From positions 219,495 through 283,494 of the forward strand of contig NZ_RBEE01000045.1 of NCBI RefSeq assembly GCF_003725795.1: a DNA stretch of 64,000 nt, written 5' to 3'. The first letter of the stretch is position 1; each line of letters opens with the position of its first letter. Shown in pieces: positions 9,142-18,316 of the stretch. The stretch is from Pedobacter jejuensis. GTDB lineage: Bacteria > Bacteroidota > Bacteroidia > Sphingobacteriales > Sphingobacteriaceae. The notes beneath the pieces were generated by a model, which did not search any database, was not told the DNA's origin, and saw nothing but the letters and a program-made list of their open reading frames with translations. A program made the translations under genes and the position numbers.

Positions 9142-10788
9142 ATGGTTACAAGAATTTTAAAAATTCATCCTAACGATAATGTGTTGGTTGCCTTGCAAGA
9201 TTTGACAAAAGGCGAAACCATAATTCACGATGGACATGAATATACTTTACAGGATGATATTCAAGCGAAGCATAAATTTTTTATGCAGGATATGAACATT
9301 GGCGACCCAATAATGATGTATGGTGTTTTGGTGGGCAAAGCACAGCGTTTCAATTTAAAGGGCGGCTTAATGGATACCGAAAATACAAAACATGCTTCCG
9401 ATCCTTTCGAATTTCGGCCTTATCATTATGAGTGGCATGCACCTGATGTTTCTAAGTTTGAAGACAGAACTTTTAATGGTTATGTACGAAGTGATGGTCG
9501 TGTTGGTACGGCTAACTATTGGCTATTTATACCAACCGTTTTTTGCGAAAACCGAAATTTAGATGTAATCCGAGAAGCATTGCATAATGAATTAGGTTAT
9601 GCTGTAACCGATAAGTACAAAACATATACACATCGTTTAGTTGATGCCTATAAAAACGGAGAAAGTTTAGCAGAGGCCGACCCAAGTTCAATTGGCCAGG
9701 CTAATCATACAGCAAACCGAATCTTTAAAAATGTTGATGGAATAAAGTTTTTAAATCACCAAGGTGGATGCGGCGGCACTCGCCAAGATGCAGCAGTTTT
9801 AAGTAAATTATTAGCAGCTTATGCTGATCACCCGAATGTTGCAGGTGTTACAGTTCTAAGTTTAGGCTGCCAGAATTTACAGGTTCAGGATTTTATGGAT
9901 GACTTGAAACAGCGCAGTCCTAATTTCGATAAACCATTATTTATATTCGAGCAGCAACAATCGCAAAGCGAAGAACAGCTGGTAAAAGAGGCGATAAGAA
10001 AAACATTCATCGGCTTAACTGAAATTAATGAAATAGAACGCCAGCCTGCGCCATTAAGCAAATTGGTTTTAGGTGTAAAATGTGGCGGTAGTGATGGCTT
10101 TAGTGGCATTAGTGCTAATCCAGCTGTTGGCTACACTTCTGATTTACTGGTTGCCTTGGGCGGAACGGTTTTACTTGCCGAATTTCCTGAACTCTGTGGA
10201 GCTGAACAGCAATTAATAGATCGTACAAAAGATGAAACTGCCGCTCGTAAGTTTATACAATTAATGACTACTTACAACCAGCAGGCAGAAAATGTTGGTT
10301 CAGGTTTCTATATGAATCCATCGCCTGGAAACATTAAAGACGGCTTAATTACCGATGCGATAAAAAGTACTGGTGCCGCAAAAAAAGGTGGTACATCGCC
10401 AGTTGAAGATGTTTTAGATTATACAGAACCTGCAACCAAACCTGGTTTAAATTTAGTTTGTACGCCAGGTAACGATGTCGAAGCAACGACTGGAAAAGCA
10501 GCCTCTGGCGCAACTCTAATTTTATTTACAACAGGTTTAGGTACACCAACCGGAAACCCGGTTTGCCCTACCATCAAGGTTTCTACAAATAATGCTCTTA
10601 CAAAACGCATGGGCGATATCATCGATATCAACTGCGGACCAGTTATAGAAGGTTTAAAAACCATAGAAGAAATGGGTGAAGATATCCTTGAATATTGCAT
10701 TAAAGCAGCCAGTGGTGAGGTAATTCCAAAAGCAGTTTTGTTAAATCAGGATGATTTTATTCCATGGAAACGTGGTGTAAGCCTTTAA
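9142..10788 (+). CDS. uxaA: Altronate dehydratase
   Basis: A 548-residue dehydratase converting altronate to 2-keto-3-deoxygluconate. It has the fused arrangement: an N-terminal SAF-type domain (residues ~1-90, VTRILKIHPNDNVLVALQDL) and a large C-terminal altronate/galactarate dehydratase domain beginning at GYVRSDGRVGTANYW. Conserved Cys and His clusters (NHQGGCGGTRQD, LGCQNLQ, CGGSDGFSG) are consistent with the metal-dependent active site of the family. It starts one base after uxaB, which indicates tight co-translation. Confidence 0.95.
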   Translation: MVTRILKIHPNDNVLVALQDLTKGETIIHDGHEYTLQDDIQAKHKFFMQDMNIGDPIMMYGVLVGKAQRFNLKGGLMDTENTKHASDPFEFRPYHYEWHAPDVSKFEDRTFNGYVRSDGRVGTANYWLFIPTVFCENRNLDVIREALHNELGYAVTDKYKTYTHRLVDAYKNGESLAEADPSSIGQANHTANRIFKNVDGIKFLNHQGGCGGTRQDAAVLSKLLAAYADHPNVAGVTVLSLGCQNLQVQDFMDDLKQRSPNFDKPLFIFEQQQSQSEEQLVKEAIRKTFIGLTEINEIERQPAPLSKLVLGVKCGGSDGFSGISANPAVGYTSDLLVALGGTVLLAEFPELCGAEQQLIDRTKDETAARKFIQLMTTYNQQAENVGSGFYMNPSPGNIKDGLITDAIKSTGAAKKGGTSPVEDVLDYTEPATKPGLNLVCTPGNDVEATTGKAASGATLILFTTGLGTPTGNPVCPTIKVSTNNALTKRMGDIIDINCGPVIEGLKTIEEMGEDILEYCIKAASGEVIPKAVLLNQDDFIPWKRGVSL

Positions 10789-10814
10789 GAATTTTAAGAT
10801 GGATGATGTAAAAT

Positions 10815-10828
10815 TGAACCCGTTCCCA
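10815..10828 (+). promoter_or_regulatory. LacI-family operator upstream of uxaC
   Basis: TGAACCCGTTCCCA matches TGNAANCGNTTNCA at 8 of 10 fixed positions and shares CGTTCCC(A) with the sites at 1657 and 24611. It lies in the 161-bp gap between uxaA and uxaC, 122 bp before the uxaC start. An internal promoter in this gap would give uxaC its own LacI control. Confidence 0.45.
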
Positions 10829-10949
10829 TAAAGGCTGGATACTTTTACGCTAACCGTCATTGAATTGAATCATACTGTTAAAAAATAGCACAGAAGGCAG
10901 TTGAGCATAAAATATTATGGCAACTTTCTTAAATACAATATCTTTTTAA

Positions 10950-12350
10950 ATGAAATCTTTTTTAGACGAAAATTTCCTACTGGAAACTAAAACAGCACAA
11001 ACGCTTTACCATGATTTTGCAAAATCGATGCCGATTATTGATTATCATAATCACCTAATTCCGGAACAAATTGCAAATAATGTTCAGTTTTCAAACATTA
11101 GCCAGGTGTGGCTCGCAGGTGATCATTACAAATGGAGAGCAATGCGTGCAAATGGTGTTGATGAAAAATTCATTACCGGTGATGCTTCGGATTTTGAAAA
11201 ATTTCAGAAGTGGGCAGAAACCGTTCCTTATACTTTGCGCAATCCACTTTACCATTGGACGCATTTAGAATTACAACGATATTTTGGCATAACAGAAATC
11301 CTTTCTGGCGAAACTGCTCAAAAAATTTATGATGATTGCTCATCAAAATTGCAAACATCAGATTATTCCGTACGAGGTTTACTGGCAAAAATGAATGTTG
11401 AGGCTGTTTGTACAACCGATGATCCGTTAGATAGTTTAAATTTTCACCAGCAATTGGCTAATGAAAATGTTAACCTAAAAATGTTGCCGGCTTTTCGCCC
11501 TGATAAAGCCATGAATAGCGACGATATTATTGGCTTGAACGATTATATTGATAAACTGGAAAAGGTTGTAAACTCGACCATTAGCAGCCTTCAGGATTAT
11601 CTAGCTGCATTAAAAAATCGACATGATTATTTTGCAGCAAACGGATGTTCTGTTTCAGATCATGGCTTAGAACAAATTTACGCTGAGGATTACACAGAAG
11701 CGGAGATAACATCAATTTTCGATAAAATCAGGAACAAAAAAGATATTTCTTACCAGGAAAACCTTCAGTTCAAATCGGCAATGCTGGTTCATTTTGCAGA
11801 ATGGGATCATGAAAAAGGCTGGGTTCAACAGTACCATTTAGGTGCCTTAAGAAACAACAATACCCGAATGTTAAGTCAGTTAGGGCCCGACACAGGCTGG
11901 GATTCTATCGGCGATTTTAGTCAGGCAAGAATGCTTGCTAAATTTTTAAATCGGTTAGATACGCAGAACAAATTAGCAAAAACCATTATCTACAACCTAA
12001 ACCCGGCAGATAATGAGTTAATTGCTACCATGATTGGGAACTTTAATGATGGCTCTGTAGCTGGTAAAGTTCAGTTTGGTTCGGCATGGTGGTTTTTAGA
12101 TCAAAAAGAGGGAATGATTAAACAATTGAACGCACTATCAAACATGGGCTTATTAAGTCGGTTGGTTGGTATGCTTACCGATTCACGAAGCTTTTTATCT
12201 TTCCCTCGTCATGAATATTTTAGAAGAATCGTTTGTAATCTTTTTGGCACCGATGTAGAGCAAGGCGAACTGCCAAATGATTTGGAATGGATTGGAAAAA
12301 TAATACAAGACATTTCGTATTTTAACGCAAAAAATTACTTTAAGTTTTAA
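10950..12350 (+). CDS. uxaC: Uronate (glucuronate/galacturonate) isomerase
   Basis: A 466-residue metal-dependent TIM-barrel isomerase catalysing the first intracellular step, galacturonate to tagaturonate (or glucuronate to fructuronate). The family metal motif is IIDYHNHL near residue 30. Other signatures include the AVCTTDDPLDSL region, GWVQQYHLGALRNNN and PRHEYFRR near the C-terminus. The length is standard. It sits after a 161-bp gap carrying a LacI-type site, so it may be transcribed both by read-through and from its own promoter. Confidence 0.95.
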   Translation: MKSFLDENFLLETKTAQTLYHDFAKSMPIIDYHNHLIPEQIANNVQFSNISQVWLAGDHYKWRAMRANGVDEKFITGDASDFEKFQKWAETVPYTLRNPLYHWTHLELQRYFGITEILSGETAQKIYDDCSSKLQTSDYSVRGLLAKMNVEAVCTTDDPLDSLNFHQQLANENVNLKMLPAFRPDKAMNSDDIIGLNDYIDKLEKVVNSTISSLQDYLAALKNRHDYFAANGCSVSDHGLEQIYAEDYTEAEITSIFDKIRNKKDISYQENLQFKSAMLVHFAEWDHEKGWVQQYHLGALRNNNTRMLSQLGPDTGWDSIGDFSQARMLAKFLNRLDTQNKLAKTIIYNLNPADNELIATMIGNFNDGSVAGKVQFGSAWWFLDQKEGMIKQLNALSNMGLLSRLVGMLTDSRSFLSFPRHEYFRRIVCNLFGTDVEQGELPNDLEWIGKIIQDISYFNAKNYFKF

Positions 12351-12410
12351 TCGATTTGTAGTTTAGCCACATCGATTTATTTTCTTAAAAGAGCGATAAA
12401 ACAAGTGATG

Positions 12411-12526
12411 GTCTGTGGGGACACAGACCATGGAAATAAACAGATAGTTGAGGAAAAAATTATCCCCATCGGTCTGTGTCTTCACAGACAGAAACAAAAT
12501 GAGTGATAGTCTGTGGAAACATAGAC
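12411..12526. repeat. Three short 7-4-7 palindromes between uxaC and kdgK
   Basis: The 214-bp gap holds three hairpin-capable sequences: GTCTGTG-GGGA-CACAGAC at 12411-12428, GTCTGTG-TCTT-CACAGAC at 12472-12489, and GTCTGTG-GAAA-CATAGAC at 12509-12526 (one mismatch). The first and third share the flank CATGGAAATAAA and a preceding GTGAT. The spacing is 61 and 37 bp. They may be mRNA-processing or stabilising hairpins, operators, or copies of a small dispersed repeat. Confidence 0.7.
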
Positions 12527-12564
12527 CATGGAAATAAAATAAATTAGCCTGATAAAAGCAATAA

Positions 12565-13614
12565 ATGAGCAACCAAATTTCATCCTCATTAGAAAAAGGA
12601 AAAAAAGTTTTAAGCTTTGGAGAAATTCTTCTTCGCATCTGTCCGGATATGGATGGCCGTTGGCTTCAGGAAAATAAGTTACCTTTTTACATTGGTGGTG
12701 CAGAGTTAAATGTTGCTACGGCTTTAGCCCTATGGAATGTACCCTCAGCATACTTATCGGCGATGCCACAAAATTCTGTGACCGAAGAAATTGCGGATTA
12801 TCTAAGTAAAAAAAATATTGATACATCGCCAATCGTTTACAGCGGCGAACGCTTAGGTTTATACTATCTACCAAAGGGGAAAGATTTAAAAAATGCCGGC
12901 GTAATTTACGATAGGGCAAATTCATCATACGCCGATTTGAAAGTTGGCCAAATAAACTGGGATGAAGTTTTTGAAGGTGTAAGCTGGTTTCATTTTAGTG
13001 CGATTTGCCCTGCAATTAATCAATCAATTGCTGATGTTTGTGTAGAAGCGCTAAAAGCTGCGACAGAAAAAAACATCACCATTTCTTTAGATTTAAACTA
13101 CCGGGCCAAACTTTGGAAATACGGTAAAGACCCAATAGAGATTTTACCCGAACTTGCTAAATATTGCACCCTAATTATGGGAAATGTTTGGGCGGCAAAT
13201 AAAATGCTTGGCACTGCCCTTCATGATGATTTAAAACTGGCCGAAGGTTATGCAAAGGAAACGTTACTACAACAAGCAACCGATACCTCAAAAGAAATAT
13301 TAAGTTTGTTTCCATCGTGCAAAGCAGTAGCAAATACTTTCAGGTTTGATAATGGGAAAGGCATAAGATATTACACAGCACTTTATACAAATGATAAATT
13401 AACGGTTTCGCCCGAATATGTATCAGAAGAAATTTTAGACAAAGTTGGTAGTGGCGATTGTTTTATGGCAGGTTTGATTTATGGCTACTATAACAATTTA
13501 AGCACCGAACAAACATTAAACTTTGCTACCGCAGCAGCATACGATAAATTATATATTCCAAGCGATGCAACCACCAGTACAGTTGCAGACATAGAAAAAA
13601 GAATAATACGATGA
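12565..13614 (+). CDS. kdgK: 2-keto-3-deoxygluconate kinase (PfkB family)
   Basis: A 349-residue ribokinase-like sugar kinase phosphorylating 2-keto-3-deoxygluconate to KDPG. The N-terminal PfkB substrate-binding signature (GEILLRICPD and FYIGGAELNVATAL) and the C-terminal signature KVGSGDCFMAGLIYGYY with the catalytic Asp are both present. The substrate assignment rests on family resemblance and on its place between uxaC and eda. Its stop overlaps the eda start by four bases (ATGA), indicating translational coupling. Confidence 0.92.
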   Translation: MSNQISSSLEKGKKVLSFGEILLRICPDMDGRWLQENKLPFYIGGAELNVATALALWNVPSAYLSAMPQNSVTEEIADYLSKKNIDTSPIVYSGERLGLYYLPKGKDLKNAGVIYDRANSSYADLKVGQINWDEVFEGVSWFHFSAICPAINQSIADVCVEALKAATEKNITISLDLNYRAKLWKYGKDPIEILPELAKYCTLIMGNVWAANKMLGTALHDDLKLAEGYAKETLLQQATDTSKEILSLFPSCKAVANTFRFDNGKGIRYYTALYTNDKLTVSPEYVSEEILDKVGSGDCFMAGLIYGYYNNLSTEQTLNFATAAAYDKLYIPSDATTSTVADIEKRIIR

Positions 13615-14273
13615 TAAGCAATAAGCATAAAATTTTAGATGCTATTTTAGAGCAAGGCATGTTGCCACTTTTCTATCAAGATAGTGAAGAAGGCAGTATA
13701 GAAATACTTCGTACTTTATACAAAGCAGGGGTACGCGTTTTTGAATATACCAACAGAGGAAAATCGGCTTTGCCAAATTTTAAAAAGCTTAAAGAAATTC
13801 GCGATGCTGAAATGCCCGATTTATATCTGGGTATAGGTACCATTAAAACTCCTGCAGATGCAAACGCATTTATCGAAGCCGGAACAGATTTCATTGTTGC
13901 GCCAATTGTTAATCCTGCGGTAGCAGAAATTGCAAATAAAATTGGAATGCTTTGGATTCCTGGCTGTATGACACCAACAGAAATTAGCATTGCACAAGAA
14001 CATAAAGCCATGCTAATTAAAATTTTCCCTGCCAATATTCTAGGTCCTGAATTTATTTCATCAATTAAAGATTTATTTGCCGGACAATTATTTATGCCAA
14101 CTGGTGGTGTAGAAATTAATGCAGAAAACTTAAAAACCTGGTTTAAATCAGGCGTGTGTGCCGTAGGTATGGGCAGTAAGTTAATTAGTAAAGATGTAAT
14201 GAGTAAAGGCCTTTACGATGAACTTTTTGATAACACAAAATTAGCGCTTGAATTAATTCAGCAGAATAAATAA
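13611..14273 (+). CDS. eda: 2-keto-3-deoxy-6-phosphogluconate / 4-hydroxy-2-oxoglutarate aldolase
   Basis: A 220-residue class I aldolase splitting KDPG into pyruvate and glyceraldehyde 3-phosphate, the last step of the hexuronate route. Glu45 in VRVFEYTNRG and Schiff-base Lys137 in LIKIFPA occupy the expected catalytic positions, and GIGTIKTPADA and PTGGVEINAENL match the phosphate-binding loops of the family. It overlaps kdgK by 4 bp and lies 19 bp before the hexuronate permease gene. Confidence 0.95.
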   Translation: MISNKHKILDAILEQGMLPLFYQDSEEGSIEILRTLYKAGVRVFEYTNRGKSALPNFKKLKEIRDAEMPDLYLGIGTIKTPADANAFIEAGTDFIVAPIVNPAVAEIANKIGMLWIPGCMTPTEISIAQEHKAMLIKIFPANILGPEFISSIKDLFAGQLFMPTGGVEINAENLKTWFKSGVCAVGMGSKLISKDVMSKGLYDELFDNTKLALELIQQNK

Positions 14274-14292
14274 AAAGAAACAACCTAACCAA

Positions 14293-15732
14293 ATGAACCA
14301 ACCAAAAACAAGCAAATACAGATGGACGATATGTTTGCTTCTGTTTCTTGCTACCACAATAAATTATTTAGATAGGCAGGTACTTTCTTTAACATGGACT
14401 GATTTTATAAAACCAGAATTCCATTGGGATAACAATGATTATGGAAATATAACTGCTTTGTTCTCTATTTTTTATGCCATATCTATGCTTTTTGCAGGCA
14501 GATTGGTAGATAAATTAGATACCAAAAAAGGATTTTTGTGGGCTATTGGCGTTTGGTCTGTTGGTGCTTGTTTACATGCTTTTTGTGGCATTGCTACCTC
14601 GGGCGTAATTTCAGGCAATTGGTTAGTAAGTTTTGAAGGTGCAAAAGAAGTTATTTCCGGAATAAATAATACCGGAATGGTTGTGTCTGTAAGTGTTACT
14701 TTATTCATCTTCGCCAGGTTTGTTTTAGCCGTCGGAGAAGCAGGAAATTTCCCCGCAGCAATTAAAGCAACGGCAGAATATTTCCCTAAAAAAGACAGGG
14801 CATTTGCAACCAGTATTTTTAACGCTGGGGCAACAGTTGGTGCACTTGCTGCACCAATTACAATTCCATTTATTGCTAAAGCTTACGGTTGGGAAATGGC
14901 CTTCCTCATTATTGGTGCATTAGGTTTTGTGTGGATGGGACTATGGGTTTTTGTGTATAATAAACCTGAATTACACAAAAGAGTAAGTGCAGAAGAGTTA
15001 GCCTACATTCAACAGGATGTAATAAATGACAGAAAACTTGCTGATTATGTGGAAGAAACCAAAGAAAAAGTATCGTTTATAGATTGTTTTAAATACAAAC
15101 AAACCTGGGCATTTGCCTTTGGTAAATTTATGACTGACGGTGTGTGGTGGTTCTTTTTATTTTGGACACCAGCTTACCTTAAATCCGTTTATGGTATGGA
15201 TTCTACGCAAAGTGCACTTCCACTTTTTGTATTGTATATGATTACTTTACTGTCAATAATCGGTGGTTGGTTGCCAACTTATTTTGTTGATAAAAAAGGA
15301 ATGAATCCTTATGAAGGTAGAATGAGAGCCATGTTAATTTTTGCATTTTTCCCGCTTTTAGCCTTGGCAGCTCAACCTTTGGGCCACATTACTTATTGGA
15401 TTCCTGTGGTTATTATTGGTATTGCCGGCGCCGCACACCAAGCTTGGTCGGCCAATATTTTTTCTACCGTAGGCGATATGTTCCCTAAAAAAGCAATTGC
15501 AACCATTACCGGAATTGGTGGTATGGCAGGTGGAATAGGCGCTTTCATTATCAATAAGGGTTCTGGTGTATTGTTCGATTATACAGGCAAAAACAAAATC
15601 GTATTTATGGGCTTTAAAGGAGAAGAAGCCGGCTATTTCATCATATTTTCGATATGTGCTGTTTGCTACTTAATTGGCTGGACGGTAATGAAAACCCTTG
15701 TACCAAAATATAAAGTTATCGAACTAAAATAA
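14293..15732 (+). CDS. Hexuronate permease of the major facilitator superfamily (ExuT-like)
   Basis: A 479-residue inner-membrane transporter with about 12 transmembrane segments. The first segment (RWTICLLLFLATTINYLDRQ) carries the NYLDRQ signature of the anion:cation symporter family, which includes E. coli ExuT. A cytoplasmic loop with RLVDKLDTKKG follows helix 2. Its position between eda and gapN supports galacturonate or glucuronate uptake. An insert around residues 85-130 is longer than in ExuT. The substrate is inferred from context. Confidence 0.85.
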   Translation: MNQPKTSKYRWTICLLLFLATTINYLDRQVLSLTWTDFIKPEFHWDNNDYGNITALFSIFYAISMLFAGRLVDKLDTKKGFLWAIGVWSVGACLHAFCGIATSGVISGNWLVSFEGAKEVISGINNTGMVVSVSVTLFIFARFVLAVGEAGNFPAAIKATAEYFPKKDRAFATSIFNAGATVGALAAPITIPFIAKAYGWEMAFLIIGALGFVWMGLWVFVYNKPELHKRVSAEELAYIQQDVINDRKLADYVEETKEKVSFIDCFKYKQTWAFAFGKFMTDGVWWFFLFWTPAYLKSVYGMDSTQSALPLFVLYMITLLSIIGGWLPTYFVDKKGMNPYEGRMRAMLIFAFFPLLALAAQPLGHITYWIPVVIIGIAGAAHQAWSANIFSTVGDMFPKKAIATITGIGGMAGGIGAFIINKGSGVLFDYTGKNKIVFMGFKGEEAGYFIIFSICAVCYLIGWTVMKTLVPKYKVIELK

Positions 15733-15849
15733 TTATAGATTGCAGCTGAGTATTTCGATGCCCAGTTGTAATCATCTTCTAATAAACCATCAAAAATCTA
15801 TACTTAACCGATAGATTAACAATAATTATAAACCCTAAAACAAACTAAA

Positions 15850-17475
15850 TTGAGCACAACTTTAAATCTCGAAAGTATTTTCGTTGATGAAAGCCAGATT
15901 CCAGAAGAATTTAGGCTCAAGGAAGAAATCAATCAAAAAGAGTTTCTTTCTAACGGCGAAATGAAAACCTGGAGCGGCCCTTTTAACGAAGTGTTTTCTC
16001 CTGTATGCGTTAAAACCGCCGATGGGCTTAAACGAAAACGTATTGGAAGTTTTCCTGTTTGTACAGAAAAAGAATCTACTGAAGCTTTAGATGCTGCAGT
16101 TGCGGCATACGATAATGGTCGCGGGCAATGGCCAACCATGAGCGTGGCCGACCGGATTATTTGTGTAGAAAACTTTACGCATAAAATGATTGAGCAAAAA
16201 GATATTGTTGCGAAATTAATTATGTGGGAAATCGGTAAATCTTACACCGATTCGATAAAAGAATTTGACCGTACCGTTGAATACATTTATGCCACAATCG
16301 ATGCATTGAAAGATATCGACAGGCAATCATCTCGTTTTGAAATTGAGCAGGGAATTGTTGCACAAGTTCGCCGTTCGCCGCTAGGGGTTGTGCTTTGTAT
16401 GGGGCCGTTTAATTATCCTCTAAACGAGACTTTCACCACGTTAATTCCCGCTTTAATAATGGGAAACACTTTACTATTTAAACCACCAAAACATGGAACA
16501 TTATTGCACTATCCACTTTTGGAAGCATTCCGTTCAAGTTTCCCTAAAGGTGTTGTAAACACGATTTACGGCCGTGGAAATACAATTGTGCCAGGTTTAA
16601 TGAAATCAGGAAAAATTAATGTGCTAACCTTAATTGGCTCAAGCAAGGTTGCAAACGAACTTAAAAAGTTGCATCCAAAAGTTAACCGTTTAAGGGCAAT
16701 TTTAGGTTTAGATGCTAAAAATGCTGCCATTATTACTAAAGATGCTGATTTAGATTTAGCAGTTTCTGAAACTGTTCTAGGTTCGCTTTCCTTTAATGGA
16801 CAGCGTTGTACGGCCATTAAAATCGTTTACGTTCATCGCAGTTTGGCTCAAGAATTTTTAAAACGTTTATCTGCCGAAGTAGAAAAATTAAAATTTGGTA
16901 TGCCTTGGGAAAAAGGCGTTGCTTTAACTCCACTACCTGAACTTAATAAGCCAGAATATTTAAAAGAGTGTATTGATGATGCCATTGCTCATGGTGCTAA
17001 AGTGGTCAATAAAAACGGCGGACAAACATTAGAAACTTTTGTTTATCCAGCAGTTATCTACCCGGTAAATGCAAATATGAAATTGTATCGTGAAGAGCAA
17101 TTTGGGCCAGTTATCCCTGTCGTTCCTTTTGATGATTTGGAAGAGCCGATTGAATATTTGATTGGTTCGCCACATGGGCAGCAGGTTAGTATTTTTAGCA
17201 ATAACTCAGCAGTAATATCTTCACTGATAGATCCTTTGGTAAATCAGGTTAGCAGGGTAAACCTAAACTGCCAATGCCAACGTGGCCCGGATGCATTCCC
17301 ATTTACGGGTAGAAAAGATAGCGCAGAAGGCACACTTTCAGTGGTTGATGCATTGCGTTCTTTCTCCATTCGATCATTAGTAGCCGCGAAACTTACTGAT
17401 AATAACAAGAACTTATTAAATGAAATTGTTGGCGGCAATGACTCCAACTTTTTGAGTACAAAATATATTTTTTAA
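15850..17475 (+). CDS. GapN-like NADP-dependent glyceraldehyde-3-phosphate dehydrogenase (ALDH family)
   Basis: A 541-residue aldehyde dehydrogenase with a TTG start at 15850; no better-placed ATG is evident. Catalytic Cys320 lies in FNGQRCTAIK, and Asn188 in GPFNYP is the oxyanion-hole residue. The region equivalent to the usual ELGGK motif reads LGLDAK (285-290), so by eye the general-base Glu is a Gly here. This may be a feature of a Bacteroidota GapN-like subfamily. At the end of the hexuronate operon it would oxidise glyceraldehyde 3-phosphate from Eda directly to 3-phosphoglycerate with NADPH formation, but the substrate is inferred. Confidence 0.75.
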   Translation: MSTTLNLESIFVDESQIPEEFRLKEEINQKEFLSNGEMKTWSGPFNEVFSPVCVKTADGLKRKRIGSFPVCTEKESTEALDAAVAAYDNGRGQWPTMSVADRIICVENFTHKMIEQKDIVAKLIMWEIGKSYTDSIKEFDRTVEYIYATIDALKDIDRQSSRFEIEQGIVAQVRRSPLGVVLCMGPFNYPLNETFTTLIPALIMGNTLLFKPPKHGTLLHYPLLEAFRSSFPKGVVNTIYGRGNTIVPGLMKSGKINVLTLIGSSKVANELKKLHPKVNRLRAILGLDAKNAAIITKDADLDLAVSETVLGSLSFNGQRCTAIKIVYVHRSLAQEFLKRLSAEVEKLKFGMPWEKGVALTPLPELNKPEYLKECIDDAIAHGAKVVNKNGGQTLETFVYPAVIYPVNANMKLYREEQFGPVIPVVPFDDLEEPIEYLIGSPHGQQVSIFSNNSAVISSLIDPLVNQVSRVNLNCQCQRGPDAFPFTGRKDSAEGTLSVVDALRSFSIRSLVAAKLTDNNKNLLNEIVGGNDSNFLSTKYIF

Positions 17476-17486
17476 CGTGGTAGTTT

Positions 17487-17519
17487 AGCTTTGACAACTT
17501 TTAAAAAGTTGTCAAAGCT
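17487..17519. terminator. Bidirectional terminator between gapN-like and CE12 genes
   Basis: A perfect 16-bp inverted repeat (AGCTTTGACAACTTTT and its complement) with a one-base centre lies 11 bp after the GapN-like stop and between convergent genes. The A/T-rich inner arms can act as U-tracts in either direction. Confidence 0.7.
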
Positions 17520-17561
17520 TCAAAAGAAAAAATCAAAGATTTGTAGCTTATATTAATTGCG

Positions 17562-18314
17562 CTATTGGTTTCCACTTTTCAACCGCTGCGATAGTTTTAA
17601 CTTTTCTTCTTTAATCCCTTGCACTACCAAACTTGCAATTTGCTTTGCACCTTCAGGGCTTAAATGCGTATCATCTTTTTTTCCTATCGGATAATTCACA
17701 TGCCCTGAATCAACATAATTAAATAATCTAATAGATGGTAAATCGCCCAATTTTGATAAAAGGTTTTCTGTTTTAGCCAACATATCAATCATCGGAACCT
17801 TTAAAGAATCAGCAACTTCTCGGGTTACGTTCGGATAAGCACCGTGCGAATCAACAAGTAATCCATTTTTAAAACTTCTACGAGAAATCGGTGTAAGTAA
17901 AACAGGGATTGCTTTTTTATCACGAACCTCCATTACATAATTGATAAGGTTAGATTTGAATTCGGATAATGAAGTTCCTACTCCTGGCTTATCAATCTTT
18001 TCATCGTTATGGCCAAATTCAATAAAAACGTAATCTCCCGGCATTAACTGTTGTAAAATTGGTTGCCAATGGTTCTCTGCCCTAAACGATTTTGTACTCC
18101 TACCGTTTAGTGCTCTGTTATCAACCACCACTTCAGATTTAAAGAAAGACTGCAGTTCCATTCCCCAACCTGTTTCAGGATATGCATTTGGCGATTTATT
18201 TGCCGCAGTTGAATCACCGATAATGTATAATTTTATGTTTTTTTGCTTTGATGCAAATCCGCATAAAGCAAAAACGATTACCATCGTAAAAATTTTAATC
18301 CCTATGTTGTTCAT
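17562..18314 (-). CDS. Rhamnogalacturonan acetylesterase, SGNH hydrolase (CE12-like)
   Basis: A 250-residue secreted esterase expected to remove acetyl groups from rhamnogalacturonan. A signal peptide covers about residues 1-21. The SGNH blocks are clear: IIGDSTAANK with Ser35, Gly71 in LNGRSTKS, FGHNDEK with Asn103, and DDTHLSPEGA with Asp214 and His217. It lies two bases after the second CE8 gene on the same strand, so the two esterases form a bicistronic unit. Confidence 0.92.
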   Translation of the reverse strand: MNNIGIKIFTMVIVFALCGFASKQKNIKLYIIGDSTAANKSPNAYPETGWGMELQSFFKSEVVVDNRALNGRSTKSFRAENHWQPILQQLMPGDYVFIEFGHNDEKIDKPGVGTSLSEFKSNLINYVMEVRDKKAIPVLLTPISRRSFKNGLLVDSHGAYPNVTREVADSLKVPMIDMLAKTENLLSKLGDLPSIRLFNYVDSGHVNYPIGKKDDTHLSPEGAKQIASLVVQGIKEEKLKLSQRLKSGNQ

Positions 18315-18316
18315 AT

